The position numbers and the translations under genes were made by a program. The notes beneath the pieces are model-generated. The model was given only the letters and a program-made list of their open reading frames with translations, did no database searches and was not told the origin of the DNA. Below are positions 37,235 to 46,277 of a stretch of DNA of 64,000 nt, piece by piece. Source of the stretch: Candidatus Sumerlaea chitinivorans (GTDB lineage Bacteria > Sumerlaeota > Sumerlaeia > Sumerlaeales > Sumerlaeaceae); the NCBI GenBank assembly GCA_003290465.1, contig CP030759.1, positions 2,232,001 through 2,296,000 on the forward strand. Direction: 5' to 3'. Positions within the stretch are counted from its first letter, which is position 1, and the number at the start of each line of letters is the position of its first letter.

Positions 37235-37627
37235 TTAGTCCTCGAACGACACTCCAGCCGGCTCAGTGACCCGCTCGACGCGCACGACGCGATTTGCTGC
37301 GTTGACGTGCACCACGCGTGGCACGTGGCGTCGCGCTTCCTCCTCCGTCATCATCGCGTAAGAAATGATGATTAGCACGTCGCCGGGTTGGGCAAGCCGC
37401 GCAGCCGCCCCATTCATGCAAATGGTGCCGCTTCCTCGCTCCCCCTCGATCACGTACGTTTCCAGCCGCGCGCCATTATTGTTGTTCACTACCTGCACGC
37501 GCTCGTTCGGCAGCAGATCCGCAGCGTCCATGAGGTCGCGATCAATGGTGATCGAGCCAACATAGTTCAGGTTGGCTTCCGTCACCGTCGCGCGGTGGAT
37601 TTTCGATTTCATCATGAATCGCCACAT
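37235..37627 (-). CDS. panD: aspartate 1-decarboxylase proenzyme
   Basis: Makes beta-alanine from aspartate for pantothenate and CoA; self-cleaves at Gly-Ser to create the pyruvoyl group. The motif is YVGSIT, and [14 protein letters not shown] with DVLIIISYA are conserved family strands. From the ATG at 37627 ([15 protein letters not shown]) the protein is 130 residues, the normal PanD size, and AAAGGCGG precedes it; the longer frame to 37765 is not needed. No panB/C neighbour in view. Divergent from the cytosolic SOD gene. Confidence 0.92.
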   Translation of the reverse strand: MWRFMMKSKIHRATVTEANLNYVGSITIDRDLMDAADLLPNERVQVVNNNNGARLETYVIEGERGSGTICMNGAAARLAQPGDVLIIISYAMMTEEEARRHVPRVVHVNAANRVVRVERVTEPAGVSFED

Positions 37628-38006
37628 AGGTTGCCGCCTTTCGCCTGAGGTACATACACATGCCAGTCGGTTTTCAATCGCCCTGAGGCCGCCAAGCACC
37701 GCCCCAAGTGAGTCCGGGGCTCCTCTCCCCCCGCGGGAAGGCCGGTCTATTCGCCTGCACGCCAATAAGCGTGCGCGTTCACCGGCCTCGCTTCTCGGGC
37801 CCTAAATTCCCCTGCAAGAGAACTCCCAACTGGCGTTCAACAGATCTGCGTTCTTAAAGACGTCGAAATCCCGCACAATCGTTGAATGAAAAAGCGGGAC
37901 AAAAATAGTACACAATGAAACATCAAGTAAGTCCGCTCAAGCGGACTCGCATCTGGGGTGAAAAACGAAACAGACTGACACAATCTTGTCAGAGGAGAGA
38001 AAATCA
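37628..38006 (+). promoter_or_regulatory. promoter/leader of the cytosolic SOD gene with two inverted repeats
   Basis: A sigma70-like candidate is TTGAAT (37882-37887), 18 nt, TAGTAC (37906-37911). Downstream are two perfect dyads: AGTCCGCT-CA-AGCGGACT (37930-37947) and CTGACA-6 nt-TGTCAG (37975-37992). The second ends one nucleotide before the GAGGAG Shine-Dalgarno box (about 37993). Either could be an operator or a leader hairpin. The left part of this gap, toward panD, shows nothing else. Confidence 0.45.
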
Positions 38007-38618
38007 ATGCCACACGAAGTTCCCCCCCTACCCTACGCGTACAACGCACTCGAACCCTACATTGACGAACAAACGATGATCCTGCACCACGATAAGCATC
38101 ATGCCGCCTACGTTACGAACCTCAATGCGGCTCTTGAGGGATACCCCGATTTGCAGTCAAAGTCGATCGAAGAGCTGATTCGCAACTTGTCCGCCGTTCC
38201 CGAAGCCATCCGCACTGCGGTTCGCAATCATGGCGGCGGGCACCTCAACCACACGATTTTCTGGGACATCATGACCCCCGGCGGCGCGAAGCAGCCAGTC
38301 GGCGAGCTTGCCGAGGCCATCAACGCCACGTTCGGGAGTTTCGAGAATTTCAAGAAACAGTTTAACGATGCCGGACTCAAGCGCTTCGGCTCAGGCTGGG
38401 CTTGGCTAATCGTCACGAATGCCGGCAAACTCGAAGTGGTGTCCACCGCCAATCAGGACAGCCCACTGAGCGAAGGTCACCACGTGGTGATCGGCAACGA
38501 CGTTTGGGAACACGCCTACTATCTCAAGTACCAGAACCGCCGCGGTGAGTATCTCGAGGCGTGGTGGAATGTGGTCAACTGGGATAAAGCGCTCGAGCGC
38601 TTCAAGGCGGCAAAATAG
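38007..38618 (+). CDS. cytosolic Fe/Mn superoxide dismutase
   Basis: Full-length 203-residue SOD beginning at [17 protein letters not shown], without signal peptide. Metal ligands are visible in [24 protein letters not shown] and [19 protein letters not shown] and the [15 protein letters not shown] region look more like Mn-type or cambialistic enzymes. The ATG is preceded by GAGGAGAG 7 nt upstream; the earlier TTG lies within the hairpin and is rejected. The paralogue at 20153 shares the C-terminal half closely but is Tat-exported, so the cell covers both compartments. Followed by a strong terminator. Confidence 0.93.
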   Translation: MPHEVPPLPYAYNALEPYIDEQTMILHHDKHHAAYVTNLNAALEGYPDLQSKSIEELIRNLSAVPEAIRTAVRNHGGGHLNHTIFWDIMTPGGAKQPVGELAEAINATFGSFENFKKQFNDAGLKRFGSGWAWLIVTNAGKLEVVSTANQDSPLSEGHHVVIGNDVWEHAYYLKYQNRRGEYLEAWWNVVNWDKALERFKAAK

Positions 38619-38688
38619 TCTCCTCCCGAGAACGGTGGAAGCCTCCCCTCGTCCACCGCTTCTCCTCCCCGCACCCCTACAAAGGAAG

Positions 38689-38721
38689 CCCCGCGGTGCA
38701 AGCCGCGGGGTTTCCATTTTT
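38689..38721 (+). terminator. Rho-independent terminator of the SOD gene
   Basis: The 8-bp stem CCCCGCGG (38689-38696) with CCGCGGGG (38703-38710) and loop TGCAAG is followed by TTTCCATTTTT. It lies 70 nt after the stop and before the convergent argF. Confidence 0.85.
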
Positions 38722-38815
38722 AGGAGAACGTTCGTGTGGCGTTCTTACTTTCGTGGAGTGCTCCACACTTCGCCTGAACTGCCTCAGAAGCTTTCGCTGG
38801 ACGCGCCAATGCGCC

Positions 38816-39769
38816 TTAGCGAACCCCCAGCGAGGCTGCGGTGCTTTCGGCCATGCCTAAGCACTCGAGGATAATCGCTTTCTGAATGTGCAGTCGGTTT
38901 TCCGCTTGGTCGAAAATAATGGACGCCGGCGAATCCATCACCTCGTCGGTGATCTCTTCGCCGCGATGCGCCGGCAGATCGTGCATCACAAACGCGTTGG
39001 GTGCGGCCAATTTCATGAGTTCAGCGTTGACCTGATAGGGCACAAAAACTTTGCGGCGCTCCTCGGCCTCGTGCTCGCGTCCCATGCTCGCCCACACGTC
39101 CGTATAGACAGCGTGGGCGCCGCCCACAGCCTCCCGCGGATCCGTCGTCACAATGAGTTTCCCGCCATTGACCGCATGCCGGCGTCGGGCTTCCTCGACG
39201 ATCGTAGGCGCTGGAGCGTACTGCAGCGGCGTCGCCACCCGGATCTCCACTCCAAGATTTGCCGCCGTGATCATCAACGAATGACACACATTGTTACCAT
39301 CTCCAACATACGCGAACACAAATTCCGACCACTTCACCCCTTTCTCGTAAAGGGTGAAAAAGTCGGCCATAGCTTGGCAGGGGTGCTCATCATCACTCAG
39401 AGCATTCACTACGGGGGGCGCCGTCGCGGCTGCCAAATCCTCAATGTCTTTCTGAGCGAAAACACGTGCGATGACGATGTCCACCCACCGCTCCAGATTC
39501 TTCGCGACGTCATACACGCTCTCGCGCTGGCCCATGCCAACCTCAGCGGGCGACAGGTACATGGCGTATCCGCCCATTTGCTGCAGGGCTAGCTCAAACG
39601 TCACGCGGGTGCGCAGCGACGGCTTTTGAAAGAGTAAAACCCCCGACATGCCGCGCAGCACGTCCAAATACTCTCGCTTCTTTGCACGTGCCTTGATGGC
39701 CGCCGCCAGCTGAAAAAGCTCCATCGTCTTGCGACCGTCGAAATCGGTCGCGCGTAGATAATCGCGCAT
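38816..39769 (-). CDS. argF: ornithine carbamoyltransferase
   Basis: Forms citrulline from ornithine and carbamoyl phosphate. The carbamoyl-phosphate motifs are KPSLRTRVTF (S-x-R-T-R) and DDEHPCQAMAD (HPxQ). The C-terminal substrate motif reads MHDLPAHRGEE, whereas the canonical OTCase motif is HCLP, so the usual Cys is Asp here. DNA codons at 38980-38990 confirm this. Other features (FDQAENRLHIQKAI) are standard, and 317 residues is normal. It follows argD by 6 nt with GAGGTAAG before its ATG, so both belong to one arginine-synthesis operon, which supports the OTCase role despite the substitution. Confidence 0.85.
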   Translation of the reverse strand: MRDYLRATDFDGRKTMELFQLAAAIKARAKKREYLDVLRGMSGVLLFQKPSLRTRVTFELALQQMGGYAMYLSPAEVGMGQRESVYDVAKNLERWVDIVIARVFAQKDIEDLAAATAPPVVNALSDDEHPCQAMADFFTLYEKGVKWSEFVFAYVGDGNNVCHSLMITAANLGVEIRVATPLQYAPAPTIVEEARRRHAVNGGKLIVTTDPREAVGGAHAVYTDVWASMGREHEAEERRKVFVPYQVNAELMKLAAPNAFVMHDLPAHRGEEITDEVMDSPASIIFDQAENRLHIQKAIILECLGMAESTAASLGVR

Positions 39770-39775
39770 GCTTTC

Positions 39776-41038
39776 TTACCTCACAGATGTGTTCGAAGAC
39801 AAAGTGTTGGGTTGTGGCGCCGCGGCCGCTTGCCCGCCGCGCACGTGCTCAAGGCGCAGCACCTCGCCGAGAACGCTTGCCGCGCGGTCACATTCTTCTT
39901 GCGTGACGGTCAGGGGCGGCAACAGGCGCAGCACATTCCCCATCGTGCAGTTGATGATGAGCCCGCGTTTGAGGCACTCCTTCACGACTTCCGCGCCCGG
40001 ATGATCGAGGACAATCCCGACCATGAGTCCAAGCCCTCGGATCTGTTTCACGTTCGGACAATCGGCCAGTTGCTCCGCAAGACGCGTGCGGAAGTACTCA
40101 CCCATTTGTTCCGCGCGTTCAGGGATCCGTTCGCGCGTCATCGTCTCGATCACGGCCAACGCGGCAGCGCACGCAGGCGGGTTCCCGCCAAAGGTCGAGC
40201 CGTGCGTTCCCGGCTCCAGCACCTGCGCGACTTCCTCGCGGGCCAGCATCACCCCAATGGGGTAGCCATTGCCAAGTGCCTTGGCCAACGTCATAATGTC
40301 CGGCTCGATGCCGTAAACTTGATAGGCAAAGAGTTTCCCGCAGCGCCCCATGCCGCACTGCACTTCGTCAAAGATGAGGAGCAGGTTGCGCCGCGTGCAC
40401 TCTTCGCGCAGCTCGCGCAGAAAGTCTTCGCGCGCCGGCACCACGCCGCCTTCACCTTGCACGGGCTCAAGCATGACCGCGCACGTGCGTTCGCTCAGCG
40501 TCCGCCTCACGCTTTCGATGTCGTTGAAATCAGCGTACACGAAGCCGGGCACCAAGGGTTCGAATCCCTTCTGAACCTTCTCTTGCCCCGTGGCACTGAT
40601 CGTGGCGAGGGTGCGCCCATGAAAGGAATTGCGCATCGTAACGATTTCGTAGCGGCCCTCACCAAACTTTGTCTTTGAGTAAAGACGCGCAAGCTTGATG
40701 GCCGCCTCGTTTGCCTCGGCCCCGCTATTCGCAAAAAACGCACGATCCGCAAAGCTCAGCTCACACAGCCGCGCAGCAAGCTCGATTTGGGTGGGAATCA
40801 AATAAAAGTTCGAGCAATGCATGAACTCGGCGATTTGCCGGCTGAGCGCTTCGACCACCGCCGCCGGGCAGTGCCCCAAATTGTTCACGCTGATGCCCGA
40901 AAGAAAGTCGAGGTACTCGTTGCCCTCCGCGTCCCACACCCGCGTGCCGGCGCCACGCACCAGCACCAAATCACGCCTCCCATAGTTTGGTGTCAGGTAT
41001 TTTTCTGCCAGCTCACGATACTCGCTTGGAGTTCTCAA
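39776..41038 (-). CDS. argD: acetylornithine aminotransferase (class III)
   Basis: PLP-dependent transamination of N-acetylglutamate semialdehyde in arginine synthesis; the coupling to argF favours this over other class III substrates. Landmarks are the PLP phosphate-contact ANSGAEANEAAIKLAR, FHGRTLATISATGQ, LIFDEVQCGMGRCGKLFA, and ALGNGYPIGVMLA just after the Schiff-base Lys (TLAKALGNG). The 420-residue length is slightly long because of a C-terminal tail (QAAAAPQPNTLSSN). The start is a TTG at 41038 with a distant GGAGAG. Confidence 0.88.
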   Translation of the reverse strand: MRTPSEYRELAEKYLTPNYGRRDLVLVRGAGTRVWDAEGNEYLDFLSGISVNNLGHCPAAVVEALSRQIAEFMHCSNFYLIPTQIELAARLCELSFADRAFFANSGAEANEAAIKLARLYSKTKFGEGRYEIVTMRNSFHGRTLATISATGQEKVQKGFEPLVPGFVYADFNDIESVRRTLSERTCAVMLEPVQGEGGVVPAREDFLRELREECTRRNLLLIFDEVQCGMGRCGKLFAYQVYGIEPDIMTLAKALGNGYPIGVMLAREEVAQVLEPGTHGSTFGGNPPACAAALAVIETMTRERIPERAEQMGEYFRTRLAEQLADCPNVKQIRGLGLMVGIVLDHPGAEVVKECLKRGLIINCTMGNVLRLLPPLTVTQEECDRAASVLGEVLRLEHVRGGQAAAAPQPNTLSSNTSVR

Positions 41039-41350
41039 TTTCGCTCTACACTCTCCAAATGAACTTGTGATCGCACACTGCCGCGCGGACAGTCCAACAC
41101 CGCCGCTCGCAAACGAGAAGGCACGAAAACAACCTTTTCACTATCGGCGCTCAAGTCAAAAATTCGCACGAAGGGTTCCCAACCATTCGCGAAGAGACAT
41201 TTGCCCGCCATGAGGAGCGACACCCAGCCGGTTGGGTTGCCACCCCTCCATAGGCTGCGGAGTGACTGTTTTCTGTTGAATCTTCAGCTTTTGTTGTACT
41301 ACAAAATAGAGCGCAACGGTTAACCATTCCAAATGAATGGAGGTTAGGAG
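41039..41350 (+). promoter_or_regulatory. promoter and leader of the small secreted protein gene
   Basis: 312 bases between argD and the small gene. A good promoter candidate is TTGAAT (41276-41281), 18 nt, TACAAA (41300-41305). In the predicted leader, CCATTC (41324-41329) and GAATGG (41335-41340) form a hairpin that abuts the very strong Shine-Dalgarno run GGAGGTTAGGAG (41339-41350). The rest, toward argD, shows nothing. Confidence 0.5.
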
Positions 41351-41584
41351 ATGATGAAGAAGGTTGCGTTGCTTGCAATGGCAGTTGCGATGTTGGCTCT
41401 CCCGCTTACCACCGAGGCAAAAACCCACAAGAAAAAAGCCGTGGTGTGCAAACCCGCACCAGCGACTTGCGTAGCGCCTTGCTTCAATCCGCTCGCCCCA
41501 GTGGGAGCGGTCTTTGAGGCTGTGGGTGACGTCTTTGAGGCTGCTGGAAAAGGCATCACGGGAATCTTCCGCTGCCCGGAATAA
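41351..41584 (+). CDS. small secreted Cys-containing protein
   Basis: A 77-residue protein I do not recognise. Residues 1-23 form a clear signal peptide (MMKKVALLAMAVAMLALPLTTEA). The mature part of about 54 residues is Lys-rich at first (KTHKKKA), has four Cys (33, 40, 44, 75) in a KPAPATCVAPCF context suited to disulfides, and an amphipathic segment FEAVGDVFEAAGKGI. It could start at the ATG at 41351 or 41354. It has the strongest Shine-Dalgarno sequence in the window, a good promoter, a 9-bp hairpin in the 3' leader (41607-41629) and a strong terminator, all pointing to a stable abundant message. Confidence 0.7.
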   Translation: MMKKVALLAMAVAMLALPLTTEAKTHKKKAVVCKPAPATCVAPCFNPLAPVGAVFEAVGDVFEAAGKGITGIFRCPE

Positions 41585-41662
41585 GCCCCACAGCACGCTA
41601 AGGCGTTCTGCGAGGTCTGACCTTGCAGAGCAGTGTGAGATGCTAAGTCTCATCGAAGAGAT

Positions 41663-41694
41663 GGGGCAGCCGCTTTTGCGGTTGCCCCTTTTTT
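41663..41694 (+). terminator. strong Rho-independent terminator of the small secreted protein gene
   Basis: The 11-bp stem GGGGCAGCCGC (41663-41673) with GCGGTTGCCCC (41678-41688), loop TTTT and one G-T pair, is followed by six T. Confidence 0.92.
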
Positions 41695-41847
41695 GCAACT
41701 CAAGTTCAGCTGAAGACTTGCTATAGGTCAGCAGAAAAAGCTCCGCCCGCCGACTTTCTCAACAACATGCGCAAAACAAAAACTCCCGCAGTCGGTAACT
41801 CCGCACGATGTTGATTCATTCTTGAGGATTCGGAGGCGAAGGCGTCG

Positions 41848-42765
41848 GTGATTTCTCCGTGGCAGGCGATCGTTCTTGGTGCCCTTCAGGGCTTGACCGA
41901 GTATCTTCCCATTTCCAGCTCCGCCCATCTGCTGATTGTCCCGTGGCTCCTTGGCTGGGAACCGTTTCACAATCAGATGGCGTTCGACGTCGCGCTCCAC
42001 TTTGGGACCTTGCTGGCGGTGCTCATTTACTTCTTCTTCGATTGGCTGCTGATCATTGCTTCATACATTGGGGACCTCCGCCAGCGCCGGTGGTTAGGAG
42101 GCGCTCGCGGCTCGCTCTTGCCCAAGATCGTCGTTGCGACAATCCCCGGCGCCGCCGTAGGAAAGCTTTTCGAAGACCCGATCGAGAAATTCTTTTACAC
42201 GCACCACTACAACCTTTGGCTCATTGCCGGCACGATGTCGCTTTTCGGTCTCGCGCTCTTTATCAGTGAGCGAGTCGGAAAGCAAAAACGCGAGATCACA
42301 GAGCTCACTTACCGCGACGCACTCCTGATCGGTTGCGCTCAAGCGCTTGCCATTATCCCAGGCGTGTCGCGTAGCGGCATCACCATCCTCGTGGCCTTAC
42401 TGCTTAGCTTGAAGCGGCCTGCCGCAGCACGCTTCTCATTTCTTTTGGCGACCCCCATCACCTTTGGCGCTGTGATACTCAAAGCCAAGGATCTCACGCC
42501 GGCGGACCTCAACCTCTCTCTGGGGCTTGGAATCCTATCGGCAGCGATTGTCGGCATGCTCGCGATTCGTTTCCTTCTGACGTATGTCCAGAACCGACGT
42601 TACGACCTATTCGTTTACTACCGCTGGGTCGTTGCTGCGGTAATCATCGCGGTGTGGTTCCTGCGCGGTCCTGTTCCCGAGCAGCGTGCGGTGCCGGCGG
42701 CGCCCACTCCGGCCCCACAAACCATGGCCCCCTTCCACACTTTTAACGTCCTTGCACAAAAATAA
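41848..42765 (+). CDS. uppP: undecaprenyl-diphosphatase
   Basis: Membrane phosphatase recycling undecaprenyl pyrophosphate, the lipid carrier of peptidoglycan and other glycans; also gives bacitracin tolerance. Family signatures are QGLTEYLPISSSAHL near the N terminus and PGVSRSGIT in the middle. About eight hydrophobic helices are visible. The start is GTG with a purine-rich GGAGGCGAAGG leader. At 305 residues it is some 30 longer than usual because of a Pro/Ala-rich soluble tail (RAVPAAPTPAPQTM). Convergent with htpX, sharing a terminator hairpin directly at its stop. Confidence 0.93.
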   Translation: MISPWQAIVLGALQGLTEYLPISSSAHLLIVPWLLGWEPFHNQMAFDVALHFGTLLAVLIYFFFDWLLIIASYIGDLRQRRWLGGARGSLLPKIVVATIPGAAVGKLFEDPIEKFFYTHHYNLWLIAGTMSLFGLALFISERVGKQKREITELTYRDALLIGCAQALAIIPGVSRSGITILVALLLSLKRPAAARFSFLLATPITFGAVILKAKDLTPADLNLSLGLGILSAAIVGMLAIRFLLTYVQNRRYDLFVYYRWVVAAVIIAVWFLRGPVPEQRAVPAAPTPAPQTMAPFHTFNVLAQK

Positions 42766-42796
42766 AAGTCCGGTGCGCTGCGCCGCACACCGGACT
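42757..42796 (-). terminator. terminator hairpin between uppP and htpX
   Basis: AGTCCGGTG (42767-42775) pairs perfectly with CACCGGACT (42788-42796). On the minus strand the stem is followed by TTTTATTTTTG, so it serves htpX best. For uppP it lacks a T tract. Confidence 0.75.
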
Positions 42797-42849
42797 CTAT
42801 CGTGTAGCCGTCGGTGGGTAGCTGCTTGGGCTCCCAGCCAACGTCTGCG

Positions 42850-43740
42850 TTAATGCATTCTCCCAATTGAAAGCTCGCGCGCGAGCTGACGCAGCCGGGC
42901 AATCCGCTTGTGGGTGGGCGGATGCGTGGAGAACCACGAAGCGACCTCCTCGCCCGAAAGCGGGCTCACGATCCAGAGGTTTTCGGTCGCGGCCAGCTCT
43001 TCCATCGGCATGCGCTGAGCAATCAGCTCCAACCGCTCGAGTGCGCTGGCAAGCCCCTCCGGGTTGCCAGTTGTGCGGGCAGCAAATTCATCCGCTGCGT
43101 ACTCACGCGACCGCGAGATGGCCATCTGCACAAGCATCGCGATGATCGGGGCGAGGATCGTCATCAGAATCACCAGGATCAACCCGAGCGGATTGGAATT
43201 GCCCTCGCTGTCGCGCCGACCTCCCCCCAGCAGCAAGCCCCACCGCGCGCTGGAGCTCGCCATGCTGATTGCCGCGGTAAGGGTTGCTGCAATCGTCGCT
43301 ACCAACGTATCGCGGTGACGAATGTGACCCAGTTCGTGGGCCAGCACCCCTTCAATCTGCTCGGGCGTCATCGCACGTAGCAGTCCTTCCGTCACCGCAA
43401 CCGCAGCGCGCTGCGGGCTCCGCCCCGTGGCAAATGCATTCGGAACCTCCACCGGCACAAGGTACAGCGGAGGCTTCGGAATCCCAGCGCGCTGCGCCAG
43501 CCGGCCCAGCATTTCATGGAGCTGCGGGGCTTCTGACTCGCTCAGAGGCCGCGCGCCGTACATTGCCAGCACGATCTTGTCCGAAAAGAAGTAGGTCACC
43601 CAGTTCATCACGATTGCGATGAAGAAGAAGATCCAAACAAACCTGCCTCCGCCACCGAGGAAATAATCGAGCGCCCATCCAAACCCCGTCAGAATGGCGG
43701 TCATCAGGAGCAGCAGAAGGTAGGTTTTCATCATGTTCAT
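42850..43740 (-). CDS. htpX: M48 zinc metalloprotease HtpX
   Basis: Inner-membrane protease that helps degrade misfolded membrane proteins. Zinc motif LAHELGHIRHRD (HExxH), the third-ligand region SREYAADEFAAR and four hydrophobic segments (two at residues 5-55, two around 155-210). 296 residues is the usual size. GAGGTG precedes the ATG. No neighbouring regulator. Confidence 0.93.
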   Translation of the reverse strand: MNMMKTYLLLLLMTAILTGFGWALDYFLGGGGRFVWIFFFIAIVMNWVTYFFSDKIVLAMYGARPLSESEAPQLHEMLGRLAQRAGIPKPPLYLVPVEVPNAFATGRSPQRAAVAVTEGLLRAMTPEQIEGVLAHELGHIRHRDTLVATIAATLTAAISMASSSARWGLLLGGGRRDSEGNSNPLGLILVILMTILAPIIAMLVQMAISRSREYAADEFAARTTGNPEGLASALERLELIAQRMPMEELAATENLWIVSPLSGEEVASWFSTHPPTHKRIARLRQLARELSIGRMH

Positions 43741-44255
43741 CGTTCACACACCTCACGCTTTCTTCTTGTGGCGCCAGCCTTGTCCAGCCAGACAAGGCAA
43801 GCCACCAGCTACAAGCTTTCGCAAAATAGTTATTTCTCGCTCGAAGAGAGTCTTCTTAGAAATCGGTATGGGCTTGTCCGATTTTTGGTCGGCCCTTTCC
43901 ACCCGCTTTTTCCGCGTTGTGATGGCGGGCGCGGCTTTACTCCTGCGGCTTGGGGAACAAAGAAATGAGTCACGTGGCCACGGGCGCCGGCGGTGTGGAC
44001 AGACAGAATGGGAAACCCGCTTGCTCCCCGCAGCCCGCGAAGCCCAGAGCACGCCCCCGCAGTCAAATCCCTTTTCAGCAACCTTTCATTTTGTAGCAGG
44101 CACAGCACAGCCCCCCTCTTCCCACGGCTCATGGGGCTGCGGTCCATCTGCCGAGAAAAGATTGGGCACAATCGCAGTCGGCAATTGCGCATACGCCTTC
44201 GAGCCGCTCGCCCCTACGGCGTCAAAGGCTACCCACGAACTGCCCTACACTCTTC
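43741..44255. other. intergenic region, no gene seen
   Basis: 515 bases between htpX and the peptide-binding protein, both minus-strand. Open frames here are short, Pro/Arg-rich and lack start signals. One hairpin, AAATCGG (43860-43866) with CCGATTT (43878-43884), has no gene feeding it on the plus strand. It should include the htpX promoter. Confidence 0.5.
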
Positions 44256-46277
44256 CTATTTCACATAGATCTCCTCGGCATTCCAGAGCAGTTCGTGGCT
44301 CAGCGCCGTGGGCTTGATGTTACCGAAAGTGTTGCGGACAGCGACAAACACCTTCGACGTCCAGAGCGGCAAGATCGGCAACTGTTCCGCCATGATCTCT
44401 TGCATCCGGAAGTAGATGCGACGCTGTTCTTCGATGTCGAGCGTGGCGTTGAATTCCCCCGCCAATTTATCGAGCTCGGCCTCCCACGGCGTCGCGGGCT
44501 TTTCCTGTCGCGGGTTGAACAGATGCGTGCGTCCGCTCGATAGATAAACATTCATGGACGTTGCGGGGTGAACTCCGCCCCCGCCCAATCCCAACAGACA
44601 CGCTTCGTACTCAAACGTGCTGTCAAGCTGCGTCACCAACGCGTTGAAATCCATGAACTGCGGGCGCCCCTCGACGCCCACCTGCGCCCAATCCTGCTGC
44701 ATGAGGCTTGCCACCCGCTCCCGGACTTTGTTGCCCTTGTTGGTGATAAACGTAAAGCTCACCTTGTTGCCCTCTGCGTCCTCGCGGATGCCATCGCCGT
44801 TGCGGTCACGCAGGTCCATTTCATCCAGTAGGGCTTTTGCCCGCTCGGGGTCATAGGGATAGGTGGGTAGGTTCGGGTTGAACCAGAAAGTGTTTGCCGG
44901 CGTCTCCAGTCCCCACACGCTCACCGCCAGCCCACGCAGCTCCGTCCGGATGATGCTTTCCTTGTCGATTGCATGAAGCATGGCTTTGCGGAAGCGCGCG
45001 TCCTTGAACCACTTCTGCTTCACGGGATCCACGAAGGGTCGGCCACTCTGCGGGTTGTTTCCTTCCTTGAGATTGAACCAGAACAGATTCGCCCCATCGC
45101 TCGGGCCGCAATCATAGAGCGTATAGTTGCCCTTCGCCTGCCCGTCGGCGAGGTCGGGAATTGCGTCGGGACGCGGCCGCACAATCCCGTCAGCGCTCCC
45201 GCCCGTAAACCGCGCCAGCATCTGGTCCATGTCCGGCGCATACGTAAAGATCAGCGTGTCGAGATAGGGCAATTGGGTACCGTTGCGATCGTACTTATAG
45301 TAGTGGGGATTCCGCTCGAGAATCACCCGCTCCCCGGGCACATACTGCTTAAGCCGGAACGGTCCACTGCAGACGATTTTCTCAGGAGCCACATTGATGC
45401 CCATCGCGGTATCAAACTGCCCCGCCTTATAAGCCTCCTCGTAGGCTTTCTTGGACACAGGCCCCCACCCCATCATCGCGAGGAAGGAACCCGTGGGCGC
45501 AGCCAACTTCACGCGCACGGTCAAGTCGTCCACTTTTTCAAACTCAAACGGCTTGCCCGCAACCTGCATGATGTCGCGAATTGGCGTCGAAATGTTCGGG
45601 TCGTAGATGATCTGAGCAGTGAAGAGAATATCGTCGGCCGTAATGGGCGAGCCGTCCGACCATTTGAGCCCCGACCGCAACCGCAGGATCCAGCAACGCT
45701 TGTCCTCCTCCATGTACCACTCCTTGAGGAGGCCGGGGACGTAGATCCGCCGCTCGTTGTCGTAGCCGATGAGCGACTCAAACATGCGGCCGATAATGTC
45801 CGAACTCGAGCTTTCGTTTGTAGTGATCGGATTGAAGCTTTTAGGCCCTTCGCCGAAGCTCACAAACGTAAAGCTTCCGCCACGCTTTCCGGGCTCGATC
45901 TCGGTCACGACTTCGGCATCGGGGAATGGCAGTGGGACTCCGGCCGGCGCGGGCTGAGCCCGATGCTCGAGGCTCATGCTGGTCGGTGCACTCCGCGGCT
46001 TCACCACCACAATGTTCGACGGCACGGTCGGCATCGTTGCCGCCCCACTGGTCGCTGCGACGTTAGCCTCTGAAGCTGCAGTGGCAGTCGTCGCGGTTTG
46101 GATCGTCGCGCTTTCTGCAGCAGGAGGCACCGCTTCGTGGACGTTTTCGCGCGGAGCACACGCCGTCAGCCCCACCGCAACCCCAACCGCAACCAAGAGC
46201 AGGCGGGGATGCCCTGCCCGATGCTTTGCTGGCGCACAAGCTGAGTCACTTTTCTGAGACGCACTTGCCATCCACAT
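44256..46277 (-). CDS. peptide/nickel-type ABC transporter substrate-binding lipoprotein (SBP family 5)
   Basis: Periplasmic solute receptor for oligopeptides or a related ligand. A signal with lipobox ([15 protein letters not shown]) is followed by an Ala/Thr/Pro-rich linker of about 80 residues. Family 5 features then follow: SFNPITTNESSSSDIIGRMFESLI, LAESW-like LLKEWYMEEDKRCWILRLRSG, KWSDGSPITADDILF, FLAMMGWGPVSKK, CSGPFRLKQYVPGERVILERNPHY and PYDPERAKALLDEM. At 673 residues it is about 100 longer than typical DppA/OppA, mostly from the linker and inserts. AAGGAACGACC precedes the ATG. No permease or ATPase genes are adjacent. Confidence 0.85.
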   Translation of the reverse strand: MWMASASQKSDSACAPAKHRAGHPRLLLVAVGVAVGLTACAPRENVHEAVPPAAESATIQTATTATAASEANVAATSGAATMPTVPSNIVVVKPRSAPTSMSLEHRAQPAPAGVPLPFPDAEVVTEIEPGKRGGSFTFVSFGEGPKSFNPITTNESSSSDIIGRMFESLIGYDNERRIYVPGLLKEWYMEEDKRCWILRLRSGLKWSDGSPITADDILFTAQIIYDPNISTPIRDIMQVAGKPFEFEKVDDLTVRVKLAAPTGSFLAMMGWGPVSKKAYEEAYKAGQFDTAMGINVAPEKIVCSGPFRLKQYVPGERVILERNPHYYKYDRNGTQLPYLDTLIFTYAPDMDQMLARFTGGSADGIVRPRPDAIPDLADGQAKGNYTLYDCGPSDGANLFWFNLKEGNNPQSGRPFVDPVKQKWFKDARFRKAMLHAIDKESIIRTELRGLAVSVWGLETPANTFWFNPNLPTYPYDPERAKALLDEMDLRDRNGDGIREDAEGNKVSFTFITNKGNKVRERVASLMQQDWAQVGVEGRPQFMDFNALVTQLDSTFEYEACLLGLGGGGVHPATSMNVYLSSGRTHLFNPRQEKPATPWEAELDKLAGEFNATLDIEEQRRIYFRMQEIMAEQLPILPLWTSKVFVAVRNTFGNIKPTALSHELLWNAEEIYVK

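Noticed and set aside
40550-40575. tRNA T-arm-like word GGTTCGAATCCC
   Set aside because: It lies inside argD in frame and no other cloverleaf arms can be paired around it.
41156-41698. 180-residue minus-strand frame across the small secreted protein gene
   Set aside because: It reads through the promoter, ribosome site and terminator of the plus-strand gene and has no start signal.
43860-43884. Hairpin AAATCGG/CCGATTT followed by T
   Set aside because: Stem is only 7 bp with an 11-nt loop and no plus-strand gene ends before it.
44973-46073. 366-residue plus-strand frame opposite the peptide-binding protein
   Set aside because: Shadow of a convincing lipoprotein gene on the minus strand.
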